NCBI GenBank assembly: GCA_017417585.1
Contig: JAFPYX010000061.1
Span: 108,710-172,709, forward strand
Reading direction: 5' to 3'
From: Victivallales bacterium
GTDB taxonomy: Bacteria > Verrucomicrobiota > Lentisphaeria > Oligosphaerales > Oligosphaeraceae
Length of the DNA stretch: 64,000 nucleotides
Every line of letters begins with the position of its first letter. Positions within the stretch are counted from its first letter, which is position 1. Below the pieces are notes generated by a model, which searched no databases, was not told the origin of the DNA, and worked only from the letters and a program-made list of their open reading frames with translations. Shown here one piece after another: positions 55,798 through 64,000 of this stretch. The position numbers were made by a program, and so were the translations under genes.

Positions 55798-58485
55798 TTA
55801 CTCGGTGAAATACTGGAAGAGGTAGGTGGTTCGGCGCGCGGCTTTGATGGTGAAGGAGTCTGCGGAGCCGGGGATTTCCTTGCGCTCCGGGAGGAGTTGA
55901 AGGAGCCGGACTTTCTGCGGGAAACGGAGAGTTTGATTCCCTGCATCCGAGGTGCTGATCATCAGATAGTTGCCGTTTGCGTAGAGCGAGGTCGTTGCAT
56001 CTCCTCCGTAGATGTGAATCCCTTCGGTCTTCAGGAGTTCGCGGAGAGTGGCGGCGTCCAGACTCCCGTTGGGGAAGTAATAGCTGGTCGAGCCGTCGGC
56101 GAGCTTCTTTCGGTAGCCTTGATGGAATTTCTTGGCGTCGGTGGCGCGGAAGAAGGGCCGCAGGAGATTCGGCTGCGCCTCCGGGTCATCGGGAAGCATG
56201 GTGATTTTCATTCCGGTGGTTGCCTCAAGGCTTTCAAGGGATGCGCCGTCAGCCGTGAGGTAGCCGGGTGCATAGAGCCAGACGAGCGTCTTGCCGGCCT
56301 TCCGCAGCCGCTCGATGGTGACTTGGTGCTCTGGCGTAAGATAGCAGAGATTCATGAAGATATACACCTGGTAGTCCGGCAGTCCAGGCAGCCCGATGTC
56401 GGTGCTGGCAATGGCATCGAAAGGCGATCCGGCGTGGGTGAGCAAGTCGAGCGTGCCGTTGATGGAGCTGGTGATGGTCGCATTGATCTTCTCGACGCCG
56501 TGGTAGAAGACGCTCTCCAAGTCGCCGACCAAGGCGACTTTCGCAACGGACGAGCAGTCCGCGGCATTCTGGCGGATGGGCTGGAGCTTCTTGAGGTACT
56601 CGCCGATGAGCGGGTCCTCGTACCAGCCCTGCCCGAAGTCGAAGTACCAGAAGCCGGTGCCGCGGATGAGGGACTGCGAGAAGTCGCGCGCGAGCAGGTT
56701 CACGCTGTCGGTTGGGTTGTCGCCATAGGAATAGACGCGTTCGGTGACCACGTGGGTGCGGGTGTCCCATTCGACGAGGTTGAGCTTGCCGTGGAGGCGG
56801 TAGCTCTCGGCGAGACTGCGGGTGGGCTCGCCTCCGCCGAAGTCGCGGAAACGACGGTCATAGCAAGGCGGCTGCGCCTGGAAATCCACATCCGGCGACG
56901 CGAGGATTCGGCGGTTCTCCAGGTGCCAGCCCTCGGCGGGGAAGTTCATCCCGAAGAAGTAGCCGCAGAAATTGCCGACGAGCGCCTTGCGGTGGCTGGC
57001 CTCCTTGGCGACATGGTCCACCTTGAGCATCAGATTCGTAAGGCATTCGGACATGCAGCGAAGGCTGTCCACCGCCGCACGGTCAATCTGCGGGTCGCGG
57101 ATGCTTCCCGCGCCGTTGTGCTCGCGGGCGGCTTGGCCGGGCATGTGGGCGGAGATGATGGTGGCGGAAGGGTGGCCCCAGGCGGACTGCAACGCCTCGT
57201 CCGTGCCGTATTCTTTTGCGAGCCACTTGCGGAAGGCGCGGTTCATGGGTTCGGAGACGTCGGGTTCGAAGCCGCCCATCCCGTAGTAATGCCATTCCAA
57301 ATAGACACCGGAGTCGATGCGGTAGCCGAAGATGCGGCTGGCGTAAGGGGTGGCCTCCAGATATTCGACCAGCAGCCGGACGCATTCGCTGAACTCGGTG
57401 CACCAGATTTCGGAGGCGTAAGAGGGCTGGGCGCAGTTGCGGTTGGTGTCGTTTTCCTTGAAATTGACCTCGGCGTTGGCGTAGCGCACCAGTTCGTCCT
57501 GGTTGTCCATCACCCACCATTTTGGCGCCTGATAGGCACCGATGCAGAAGAGGAATCGCGCCTCGGGGTCGATGTCGAGCATCCGGGCGATCTTCTCCTT
57601 CGCGGGCGAAAAGTCGTATTTCCCGTAGTCGCTCCAGACGTCAGAGACCTCTACGCCGATGCCGTAAAGATGGATGCCCGCGTCGCGGAAGTGCTCGACA
57701 TTCTTCACGAAATCCGGATTGGAGTCAAAGCCCTGCCAGAAGTGACTCATATAAATCATCGGCGTGTATTCCTTTTCGCCAATCTGGATGAGCGGAAGGC
57801 CATTTCTGTAGATGATTTTGCTTTCCTCGCGGGGTTCTTGCGCAATCTTCTCCGCGAGCACGGCGATACGTTCGTCACGCTCGCGTTTGACCTTCTGAAT
57901 GTTGGCCAGCGCATCGGCGTTGTAGAAGAAGTCCATGTCGATCAATGTTCCCCAGGGCGGGATGGCGCCCACGCCGAAGCAAACCGGCTCCTGGACTTCG
58001 CCCGCGAAGCCTGTCTTGCACCAACCGTCGGCTTGTTTGTCGAGTGCGCCCCAAGACTCGTCGGAGAAGACATCTTCTTGCGTGCCATCGGAATAAACGA
58101 GATTCAGCCGAAGGATGGTTCCGCGTGGGCCGCCGTGGTTGAGCGCCCGAACGCCCACAGTATGGTCGCCTGCCGTCAGGAGATCGGTGACCTCGAAGGC
58201 CTGGATATTTTTTCCGGGGCGCGTGACGCGGCTGCCCGGCAGCGCCGTGCCGTCCAGATAGACCACGCCCTCGTCATCGGTGAAATGGTAGATGGTCGCC
58301 TGCTGGAGATTCTCCTTCACGGTGAAGTCCTTGCGAAGATACCGCAGGGTGTCCACGCTTTCGCCGTCGCTCTTCTCCGGGAAAGCGATCCAGCTGGCGG
58401 CCGGTTCCTCTGCCATCACCATAAACGGCATTGCCAAGACCAAGGACAGGGCAACGAAAAGTTTAAGCAGCAGGTTGTTTTTCAT
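55798..58485 (-). CDS. secreted GH42-like glycoside hydrolase family protein
   Basis: An 895-residue exported protein (signal peptide to about residue 25, VMAEEPAA). An N-terminal jelly-roll, galactose-binding-like domain (about 30-170) is followed by a TIM barrel (about 235-640). This barrel has candidate acid/base Glu397 in VYLEWHYYG and candidate nucleophile Glu572 in NLVEWDTRTH. The GATase-like GH42 domain is at about 690-790 (IFMNLCYLTPEHQVTIERLRKAG). The (E)xDTRTH context is shared with the protein at 4140-7697. Beta-galactosidase-like activity is possible but unproven. The start is preceded by tandem 23-bp repeats. It lies 234 bp after the fucosidase gene. Confidence 0.72.
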   Translation of the reverse strand: MKNNLLLKLFVALSLVLAMPFMVMAEEPAASWIAFPEKSDGESVDTLRYLRKDFTVKENLQQATIYHFTDDEGVVYLDGTALPGSRVTRPGKNIQAFEVTDLLTAGDHTVGVRALNHGGPRGTILRLNLVYSDGTQEDVFSDESWGALDKQADGWCKTGFAGEVQEPVCFGVGAIPPWGTLIDMDFFYNADALANIQKVKRERDERIAVLAEKIAQEPREESKIIYRNGLPLIQIGEKEYTPMIYMSHFWQGFDSNPDFVKNVEHFRDAGIHLYGIGVEVSDVWSDYGKYDFSPAKEKIARMLDIDPEARFLFCIGAYQAPKWWVMDNQDELVRYANAEVNFKENDTNRNCAQPSYASEIWCTEFSECVRLLVEYLEATPYASRIFGYRIDSGVYLEWHYYGMGGFEPDVSEPMNRAFRKWLAKEYGTDEALQSAWGHPSATIISAHMPGQAAREHNGAGSIRDPQIDRAAVDSLRCMSECLTNLMLKVDHVAKEASHRKALVGNFCGYFFGMNFPAEGWHLENRRILASPDVDFQAQPPCYDRRFRDFGGGEPTRSLAESYRLHGKLNLVEWDTRTHVVTERVYSYGDNPTDSVNLLARDFSQSLIRGTGFWYFDFGQGWYEDPLIGEYLKKLQPIRQNAADCSSVAKVALVGDLESVFYHGVEKINATITSSINGTLDLLTHAGSPFDAIASTDIGLPGLPDYQVYIFMNLCYLTPEHQVTIERLRKAGKTLVWLYAPGYLTADGASLESLEATTGMKITMLPDDPEAQPNLLRPFFRATDAKKFHQGYRKKLADGSTSYYFPNGSLDAATLRELLKTEGIHIYGGDATTSLYANGNYLMISTSDAGNQTLRFPQKVRLLQLLPERKEIPGSADSFTIKAARRTTYLFQYFTE

Positions 58486-58495
58486 AACGATGTTA

Positions 58496-58541
58496 GAGAT
58501 AATGGGAGACGGAATGCGGAGATAATGGGAGACGGAGTGTG
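58496..58541 (-). repeat. tandem 23-bp repeat in the leader of the GH42-like gene
   Basis: Two 23-bp units (58496-58518 and 58519-58541) differ at two positions. A third, partial copy (GGATAATGGAAGACGG) lies at 58574-58589. On the gene's strand the repeat is pyrimidine-rich and ends 10 bp before the ATG. Confidence 0.85.
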
Positions 58542-58719
58542 AAAAAGGATTTTAAGGGATAAAAGGGACTTAAGGATAATGGAAGACGGGGTTCGGGGAA
58601 TCTGTGAAAGCAAGTGATTTGCGCGAGCAATTTCCGCCCCATCCCTTCTATCGCTTATTATCCCTTATCCGTCCCGTCCTCTGCCAGTTGGCTGGCAGTA
58701 AGTAAAGATAGCATGGTTT

Positions 58720-60534
58720 TCAGTTTTTACCCGTGGGGATAGCCTGATCTTCAGCTACGTCTCGCAAAAATTCCAGGCGTTCAAGCTGCATGGTGGCGGC
58801 CTCGGGCGAGGCAATATGGATGGTGCGGATGGTCAGGTCGAGTTCACCGCCGTGAACGATGGATATTTCTCCAAGGTCGGTGACGGCCGCCCGATAATAG
58901 CGAGAGTCGTCAAGTTCCTCGGTCGCGACGATTTCGGCAGTAAGTTGGCGGTCGCCGATTGTCACTTCGACGGTTCGGTCGCCATGCCAGGGCTGGCTGT
59001 GCGCGCCATTGCGGGTCACGAGTCGCAGGCGATATCGACCGCTTTCCAATCGGATGTGCCAGACGCAGCGTTCGGCGGGGTTGTGCCAGTCGCATAGTGC
59101 GCCATTGTCGGCTAGAACGCCGTGGCCGTTCCCGACGAGCTTTTCACCGGCGGCACCCAGCGGGCCATCCGCAAGTGCTGTCGATGCGCTGGCTTCCCCG
59201 TGGACGAGTCGCGCCTGGGCGGGCAGCAGAGTCATCTGGCCATTCTGGATGCGCGGGCAGGTGTCGTAGTGCGGCGGTGCGGAAAACTCCATCCGTAGAG
59301 GTGTCTGCGTTTTGGCCAGTTTTTCCAAGCCAGCCAGTTGCCAGGTGTCGTCGGAAAGTCGCTGGACCTCTCCGCCACGAGCGTTCTGGAGTTCTCCGGA
59401 GACACCGGCGAGTGTGGCGCTCTGGGGCGTCTCGGCATGCGGGAAGAGCCACAGTTTTTGACCGGCGGCGACAGCGTTTGCCCAGCCGAGGTCTTGAGGG
59501 AAGGGGGACTGGCCGCCAGAGTGGAGCGCCTCGCCGACGGCGTCCTGCCACTCTGCGAGGCCGTGGAGGACCGCCCAAGACTCCGGAGTGAGGCGGCCAT
59601 CGCCGTCCGGTCCGAAATTCACGAGAAGGTTTGCGCCGGACTGCAAGGCATCTAGGGTGATTTTACGGACTTGCGCTGGTGACTTCCAGTTGTGGTCGGT
59701 GGATTTATATCCCCAGGAGTCGTTGAGGGTGATGATGGCCTCGCGTGGGAAGTCGTCGGCAGTGGTTCCGGCCGGCAGCTGGTTGTCCCCAAGCGAACCG
59801 TAGTCTCCAAGCGTCTCCAGCATGCAGAGGCGGCTGTTTACCAGGCAGTTGGGTTGGAGGGTATGAACCAGTTCAAGGATGCGTCGGGCATGGCGCGGAG
59901 TGATGACTGTCATCGGGCAGTCCAGCCACAGCACCGCTACCTCGCCATAGTTGGATAGCAGTTCCGTGAGCTGCGGGAGGACCTTCCCCTCGAAATAGCG
60001 GTCGAAATTTTTGCTTTGCTGGTCAGGGAAGTCCCAGTCGTTTCCCCAGCTCATTCCGAAGTTGTCTGCGCAGGGACGCGGGTCTCCGCCGTCCGGCTCG
60101 TGCCAATCCAGGCAGTGCGAATAGTAGAGACCGAGTTTCACGCCATGCTTGCGACACGCCGCCGCCCACTCGGCGACGAAGTCGCGGTGTGCGGGCGTTG
60201 CGTCGTAGCTGTTGAAGGGACTTACACGACTTCGCCACATCGCGAAGCCCTCGTGGTGCTTGGCGGTGAAGACGATATACCGCATTCCGGCGGCGGCGAA
60301 CGCCTTGACGATTTTATCTGCATCGAAGCCCTGCGGGTTGAATTGTTCCGCCAACCGTGAGTATTCGGCATTGGGGATGCGCCGGGCGGATTGAAGCCAT
60401 TCAGCCAGATAGGGGACGGATGTCCCTTCCCACACGCCGCCTGGAAGGGCATAGAGTCCCCAGTGGATGAAGGCACCCAGGCGCGCCTCGCGGAAGTGGC
60501 GCTTGCTGGCGGTCAAATCAGATGCGCTGTTCAT
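58720..60534 (-). CDS. alpha-L-fucosidase, GH29
   Basis: A 604-residue GH29 enzyme that removes alpha-linked L-fucose. N-terminal REARLGAFIHWGLYALPGG, HHEGFAMW at 93-100, and VLWLDCP with nucleophile Asp205 are the family hallmarks. The C-terminal part is beta-rich. No signal peptide is seen, so it probably acts in the cytoplasm after import by the transporter of the cluster, unlike the exported hydrolases downstream. Its ATG overlaps the stop of the Gfo/Idh gene (ATGA), indicating coupled translation. The acid/base residue was not located with certainty. Confidence 0.9.
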   Translation of the reverse strand: MNSASDLTASKRHFREARLGAFIHWGLYALPGGVWEGTSVPYLAEWLQSARRIPNAEYSRLAEQFNPQGFDADKIVKAFAAAGMRYIVFTAKHHEGFAMWRSRVSPFNSYDATPAHRDFVAEWAAACRKHGVKLGLYYSHCLDWHEPDGGDPRPCADNFGMSWGNDWDFPDQQSKNFDRYFEGKVLPQLTELLSNYGEVAVLWLDCPMTVITPRHARRILELVHTLQPNCLVNSRLCMLETLGDYGSLGDNQLPAGTTADDFPREAIITLNDSWGYKSTDHNWKSPAQVRKITLDALQSGANLLVNFGPDGDGRLTPESWAVLHGLAEWQDAVGEALHSGGQSPFPQDLGWANAVAAGQKLWLFPHAETPQSATLAGVSGELQNARGGEVQRLSDDTWQLAGLEKLAKTQTPLRMEFSAPPHYDTCPRIQNGQMTLLPAQARLVHGEASASTALADGPLGAAGEKLVGNGHGVLADNGALCDWHNPAERCVWHIRLESGRYRLRLVTRNGAHSQPWHGDRTVEVTIGDRQLTAEIVATEELDDSRYYRAAVTDLGEISIVHGGELDLTIRTIHIASPEAATMQLERLEFLRDVAEDQAIPTGKN

Positions 60535-61592
60535 TCGAAGCGATAGGGTTTTCCGGTGCGCATGGAGTGGTAGATGCCGGTGATGAGTTCGACGGCACGG
60601 CGTCCCTCTCGGCCGTCCAGTCGCAGTGGAGTTCCGAGTCGGATTGCGTTGGCCAGATCTGCGAGCTGTGCGCGATGCCCGAACTCGTTGATATTCATAG
60701 GTTCCCTGCCTCCGCGGGCATCTCCGGCGCCAGTGATGGCCGCGCGGATTTCATCGTCGATGGGCTGGTGGTCGAGGAACTCCCAACGGATCATGCTGTC
60801 CTCCTCGAAGGAGACGGAGCCGGCTGAGCCGGAGAACTCGATGCGGCGGGGGAAGCCGGGAGCGCAGGAGGTGGAGACCTCGATGGTGCCGAAAGAGCCG
60901 TTGCGCCAACGGACGGTGGCGCAGAGGTTGTCTTCCACTTCAATGGAATGCGTGAGAGTGCCGGCGATGGCGGAGACCTCGGCGGGCGCGCCGTTGATAT
61001 AGAGGAGCAGGTCGATCATGTGGATGGCCTGGTTCATCAAAGCTCCGCCGCCGTCCATCTTCCAGGTCCCGCGCCAGTTGGAGCGTGTGTAGTAGGCGGT
61101 GTCCCGGTACCATCGCATCTGCGCGGAGGCCAGCACCATCCGCCCGAAGCGTCCGCCGAGCATCGCCTCGCGGACAAGCTGCACGGGCTTGGAGAAGCGG
61201 CTCTGGAAGACAGGTGAGAGGAGCACGTGGTTCTCGTCGCACGCCGCGATGATCTTGTCCACTTTCTCCAACGTGACCTCGAGGGGCTTTTCGCAGAGGA
61301 TGTGCTTGCCGGCCTTGGCGGCGGGGATGGCGACGCTGGCATGGAGTCCCGAAGGCGTGGCGATGGTCACCGCCTCGATGGCGGCATCCGCCAGGAATTC
61401 TTCAAAGTCATCGTATGCCTTGCAGTGGAACTGCTTGGCGCGTGCTTTCGCGGCGGCTGGATTGGCGTCGTAGAAGCCAACCAGCTCCGTGTTGTCCAGC
61501 GCCTGCAAGGACTTTGCGTGCAGTTCGGCGATCATGCCAGCACCAATGATGCCGAAGCCGACTGGCTTGACCGATGTGAGGGACTTTTTCAT
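60531..61592 (-). CDS. Gfo/Idh/MocA family oxidoreductase
   Basis: A 353-residue NAD(P)-dependent sugar oxidoreductase. The Rossmann motif GIIGAGMIAELHAKSL is at about 14-29, and the conserved EKP is in ILCEKPLEV. The C-terminal domain holds the YTRSNWRGTWKMDGGGALMNQAIHMIDL segment (GG..xxxxxH..D), with His and Asp typical of the active site. Substrates in this family include inositols, hexoses and unusual sugars. Sitting between the transporter and the alpha-fucosidase, it may process the released sugar or the linked residue. Coupled translation with the fucosidase supports a joint role. Confidence 0.9.
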   Translation of the reverse strand: MKKSLTSVKPVGFGIIGAGMIAELHAKSLQALDNTELVGFYDANPAAAKARAKQFHCKAYDDFEEFLADAAIEAVTIATPSGLHASVAIPAAKAGKHILCEKPLEVTLEKVDKIIAACDENHVLLSPVFQSRFSKPVQLVREAMLGGRFGRMVLASAQMRWYRDTAYYTRSNWRGTWKMDGGGALMNQAIHMIDLLLYINGAPAEVSAIAGTLTHSIEVEDNLCATVRWRNGSFGTIEVSTSCAPGFPRRIEFSGSAGSVSFEEDSMIRWEFLDHQPIDDEIRAAITGAGDARGGREPMNINEFGHRAQLADLANAIRLGTPLRLDGREGRRAVELITGIYHSMRTGKPYRFE

Positions 61593-61657
61593 TCTAAAGG
61601 GCGACCTCCCGCTAGATGTTAAGGAGAGAATGCTTTTACTATAATGTCATTTGCGGG

Positions 61658-63733
61658 TTACCGCAGATTTCTCAATCGGCGGGCCCAGGATTTGCTGATT
61701 CGTCGCTGACGGTCGTGAATGACTGCTGGAACTGGTGGCTGGTCAGGATTGATGGCGTCCTTCCCGGGTTCGGGCGGCGGGGCGACGTCGCGTTCCATGC
61801 GGGCGAGGACGGCGATGGCGACGACGAGCAGGAAGAGCGAGGCGGCGGTCATGGTCATGTTCGCCACGCCGAAAAGCCCGCGCACGAAGAAATTGCAATA
61901 GATGATGTTGGCCAGGTCCAGCAGGTGCGGGATGAAGAGGAAGAGCATCAACCAGGGATGGAGCAGCCCGACTTGCGAACCGCCCTTGGCCATCGCCTGG
62001 CGCGCACGCTGAAGGAGGTTTTTCCGAACCATCAGCCAGCCCAGGGCGGTGGCGACGACGAAGATGCCGGGCCAGAGGAGATAGTGCCTGAGCCATCCGA
62101 TTTCGGCATCCGCCCGCCAGCGGCATTGCCAGAAGGCGTAGAAGGGGATCAGGATGATGAAAAACGCGAAGCCGACGTCGAAGGCCCAGAGGGATTTCAT
62201 GAGTTGCCGTGGACGCACTGGACGGCAGGGGAGGTTCGGCGCGGTTTCGTGTCCTTCCGGCATCCAGGGCGCGGGACGCTTGAAGCCGTTGTATCCTCCA
62301 AGTTTTCCCCAGTGGGTATAGACCTTGTACGCCATCAGCGCGGCCAGTCCTGTCCAGGGCATTGCCCATACGGAGATGAACCGGAATCGGAATTCCGGGT
62401 GGATGCCGTGGTTGATCAGAGCGTCCGCAAGCATGTCGAAGAGCCACGCCACCGGAACGCCCAGCACGATGCCGGGGATGGAGCGCAGAAGCGCCTGCAT
62501 GGCGCAGAAGGCACCGTATTTTGACTTGGGGAAGAAGAGCATCTCGAAGGGCTGTTCGGAGATGATCAGCAGCCCGGAGAGGGCCACGTTGATGATGGCG
62601 GCGACAATGCAGAAGGTCGCATACACCTTCGGCGGATAGGCCCCGAAAAGCCACCGAAGGTTGAAGGGCAGTGCCACGATGGCGGCGAAGACCGCGTTGT
62701 AGAGGACGATGCGCGCGGGATGCCAGCGGTTCGCCAATTCCGCAGTGAGCACCGATGCCAGCATGATGCCGACCGTGCCGACGATGCCCGACACGCCATT
62801 GATCTTCCCCAGAAGCTCGTCGTTGATGCCCAGTTCGCCATTCAGGAAGTAGCCGAAGGCCCATGCCGCTCCGGAGATTGCCCCGATGACGCCCATCATG
62901 TATCGGTAGGTATAGACGCGATGGCAGAAGGAGTCCGTGACGAAGTCCTTGAAGCCCTTGATTTTCCCGACGAGGCGTTCCCCGAGCGAGGCGTTCTTGA
63001 GCCGAAGCTGCTCCTCGGTGAGTGGCGGGTATTCGCCTTCCCGCACGAAAAAGCACATCAACCCCATGCCAACGGCGTAGAGTCCCGCGCCCACTAAATA
63101 CATGATGGTGGAGTGGTTTTCCGCGAATTTGAAGAAGAAGTAGTGGTAGATTGCCACACTGCCGGAGAGGCCGATGCGGAAGACCGCCATCACGCGGCTG
63201 AAGTACTCCGGCGGGATGATGTCGTTGAAGAGATACCAGATGACCGAGTTCACCCACATGTTGAAGAACTGGAAGATGAACATCGTGACGCCCAGCACCA
63301 ATACGGTCATCGTCAGCGGGGTGACGTTCCACCAGGGCTGGACAATCCGCGACAGCACTGCGCCAAACTGCCGGTTGAAGGCGAACAATATGAGCGACAG
63401 CACCAGGGGCGGCAGCGACATGATGATATACGGAATCCGGCGCCCCCATTTGCCGCGACGCATGTCGCTCACCACGCTGATGTAGGGGCAGACGGTTGAG
63501 TTCAACACGCCGCCGATGGTGCTCAGCAAGATCATCTTCACGCGGTCGGAGAGTGCCGCCGCCTCTGGGTTCGCCTCGCTCATCACCCGCAGCTGGACCG
63601 GCAGAAGCGAGCCAGGCAATGCCAGGCATACGCTCAGCACGGTCCCGCCCACAAAGAGCCAGAAGAAGACCATCACGAGCTTCGAGGTCGTGTAAGTCAA
63701 CGAACCGCATTTGTACAATTTCTGGGAAGGCAT
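61658..63733 (-). CDS. MFS/GPH-type sugar transporter
   Basis: A 691-residue inner-membrane carrier with about twelve to fourteen TM segments, in the MFS_2/GPH (glycoside-pentoside-hexuronide) or SLC45-like style. Characteristic are ISVVSDMRRGKWGRRIPYII (the loop 2-3 motif D..RR.GRR.P) and the long cytoplasmic loop with REGEYPPLTEEQ. It is longer than usual (GPH about 450-500) because of a mid insertion and a C-terminal extension. It heads the minus-strand glycan cluster, 65 bp before the oxidoreductase, and is probably its importer. Three heptads abut the ATG in place of a ribosome-binding site. Confidence 0.82.
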   Translation of the reverse strand: MPSQKLYKCGSLTYTTSKLVMVFFWLFVGGTVLSVCLALPGSLLPVQLRVMSEANPEAAALSDRVKMILLSTIGGVLNSTVCPYISVVSDMRRGKWGRRIPYIIMSLPPLVLSLILFAFNRQFGAVLSRIVQPWWNVTPLTMTVLVLGVTMFIFQFFNMWVNSVIWYLFNDIIPPEYFSRVMAVFRIGLSGSVAIYHYFFFKFAENHSTIMYLVGAGLYAVGMGLMCFFVREGEYPPLTEEQLRLKNASLGERLVGKIKGFKDFVTDSFCHRVYTYRYMMGVIGAISGAAWAFGYFLNGELGINDELLGKINGVSGIVGTVGIMLASVLTAELANRWHPARIVLYNAVFAAIVALPFNLRWLFGAYPPKVYATFCIVAAIINVALSGLLIISEQPFEMLFFPKSKYGAFCAMQALLRSIPGIVLGVPVAWLFDMLADALINHGIHPEFRFRFISVWAMPWTGLAALMAYKVYTHWGKLGGYNGFKRPAPWMPEGHETAPNLPCRPVRPRQLMKSLWAFDVGFAFFIILIPFYAFWQCRWRADAEIGWLRHYLLWPGIFVVATALGWLMVRKNLLQRARQAMAKGGSQVGLLHPWLMLFLFIPHLLDLANIIYCNFFVRGLFGVANMTMTAASLFLLVVAIAVLARMERDVAPPPEPGKDAINPDQPPVPAVIHDRQRRISKSWARRLRNLR

Positions 63734-63754
63734 TAAAGGTTAGAGGTTAGAGGT
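63734..63754 (-). repeat. three heptads abutting the transporter start codon
   Basis: On the minus strand ACCTCTA, ACCTCTA and ACCTTTA run directly into the ATG. The last is the same heptad that is repeated four times before gnd. No Shine-Dalgarno motif is present. Confidence 0.85.
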
Positions 63755-63895
63755 TTAAGTCAGGTCTCATGTCTCTCGGTTCCGGCTGCGGCATTCCGCA
63801 CTCCAGGCTTGCCAGGATGGTCATCAGTGACAGGCTGGGGGGCGGTTACAAGGCCAGAACACTAGTGTCCCGTTAAAATGAGGTGGAAAGCGTTT

Positions 63896-64000
63896 TTAAT
63901 CGAAGAACCCAGGGAGGAAAGGCGTGCCCTGAGTTTCAGTTGTCGGCAACTCGCTTCTTTCGAAGAGTTCCCGCATGGGGGTCTTGTCTGTCAGGGAGAC
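63896..64000 (-). mobile_element. probable 3' end of an insertion sequence (transposase tail and terminal repeat)
   Basis: The minus strand is open from the window edge for 34 codons and ends GTPFLPGFFD-stop. About 25 bp beyond the stop is a sequence containing GTGTCCCGTTAAAAT next to the palindrome ACTAGTGT (63861-63868), which looks like an IS terminal repeat. The rest of the element lies outside the window. Recognised by layout only. Confidence 0.35.

Noticed and set aside
55897..58542. An 881-codon open frame on the plus strand
   Set aside because: It is antisense to the GH42-like gene, which has a signal peptide, domains and motifs. The antisense product has no recognisable domain and arises from GC-rich codon use.
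61743..63710. A 655-codon open frame on the minus strand within the transporter gene
   Set aside because: It overlaps the transporter in another frame, lacks hydrophobic segments and is His/Arg/Pro-rich, as is typical of shadow frames.

Overview
The window looks like a chromosome segment of a free-living or gut bacterium of the PVC group, most likely Lentisphaerota. This is inferred from the gene set, because no rRNA is present. The pointers are prepilin-type H-X9-DG motifs, a DUF4838 protein, GH42-like and GH29 hydrolases, a fused SecDF, a small Cys-rich 'CDCPAC' protein and a moderately high GC content. Many start codons lack a Shine-Dalgarno motif, and several follow pyrimidine-rich heptad tracts instead.

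Layout. 1-4.0 kb: the 3' end of mnmE and a complete dTDP-L-rhamnose operon (rfbBACD). 4.1-9.3 kb: a large secreted GH42-like protein, a DUF2059 protein overlapping a solute-binding domain that lacks a signal peptide, and a small lipoprotein closed by a strong terminator. 9.4-22.2 kb, almost all on the minus strand: a LarA-type racemase, a MacB-like permease, tRNA-Pro(CGG), secDF-yajC, a ROK kinase, a small nonapeptide-repeat protein beside a GT4 glycosyltransferase, a PfkB kinase, argJ, ribE and ribD. 22.5-28.6 kb: a type IV pilus/type II secretion motor set (two PilB/GspE-type ATPases, PilT, PilC). 28.7-38.6 kb: an HExxH membrane protein, a TrmH-type RNA methyltransferase, an exported hypothetical protein, SppA, a GDPD remnant, a GT-C-like membrane protein, an oligopeptide-binding protein, folD and an RsmB-type methyltransferase. 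38.6-42.4 kb: a compact lipid or polyene cassette (CrtI-like oxidoreductase, ketosynthase, acyl carrier protein, acyltransferase). 42.6-45.6 kb: a KDG-kinase-like gene, a four-helix-bundle protein and gnd.

45.6-51.9 kb is an accessory region. A 119-bp second copy of the gnd 3' end lies 3.6 kb downstream of gnd. The stretch between the two copies carries DUF4190-like membrane proteins, two of them with a C-terminal H-X9-DG segment, a DUF2752 protein and a lipoprotein. Just outside it are a four-repeat exported protein that also has an H-X9-DG motif and another lipoprotein.

51.9-63.7 kb, minus strand: a glycan-utilisation cluster with an MFS/GPH-like transporter, a Gfo/Idh/MocA oxidoreductase, a GH29 alpha-L-fucosidase, a GH42-like protein and a DUF4838/CBM9-like protein. 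It is followed by an amber-interrupted small gene and an M24 peptidase. The window ends in what looks like the 3' end of an insertion sequence.

How the genes fit together: surface sugar supply (rhamnose, two glycosyltransferases), import and degradation of (fucosylated) glycans, sugar phosphorylation and the oxidative pentose-phosphate step, and pilus/secretion machinery. The best candidates for undescribed biology are the gnd-flanked H-X9-DG region, the nonapeptide-repeat protein next to a glycosyltransferase, the minimal KS/ACP/acyltransferase/CrtI cassette and the heptad leader repeats.
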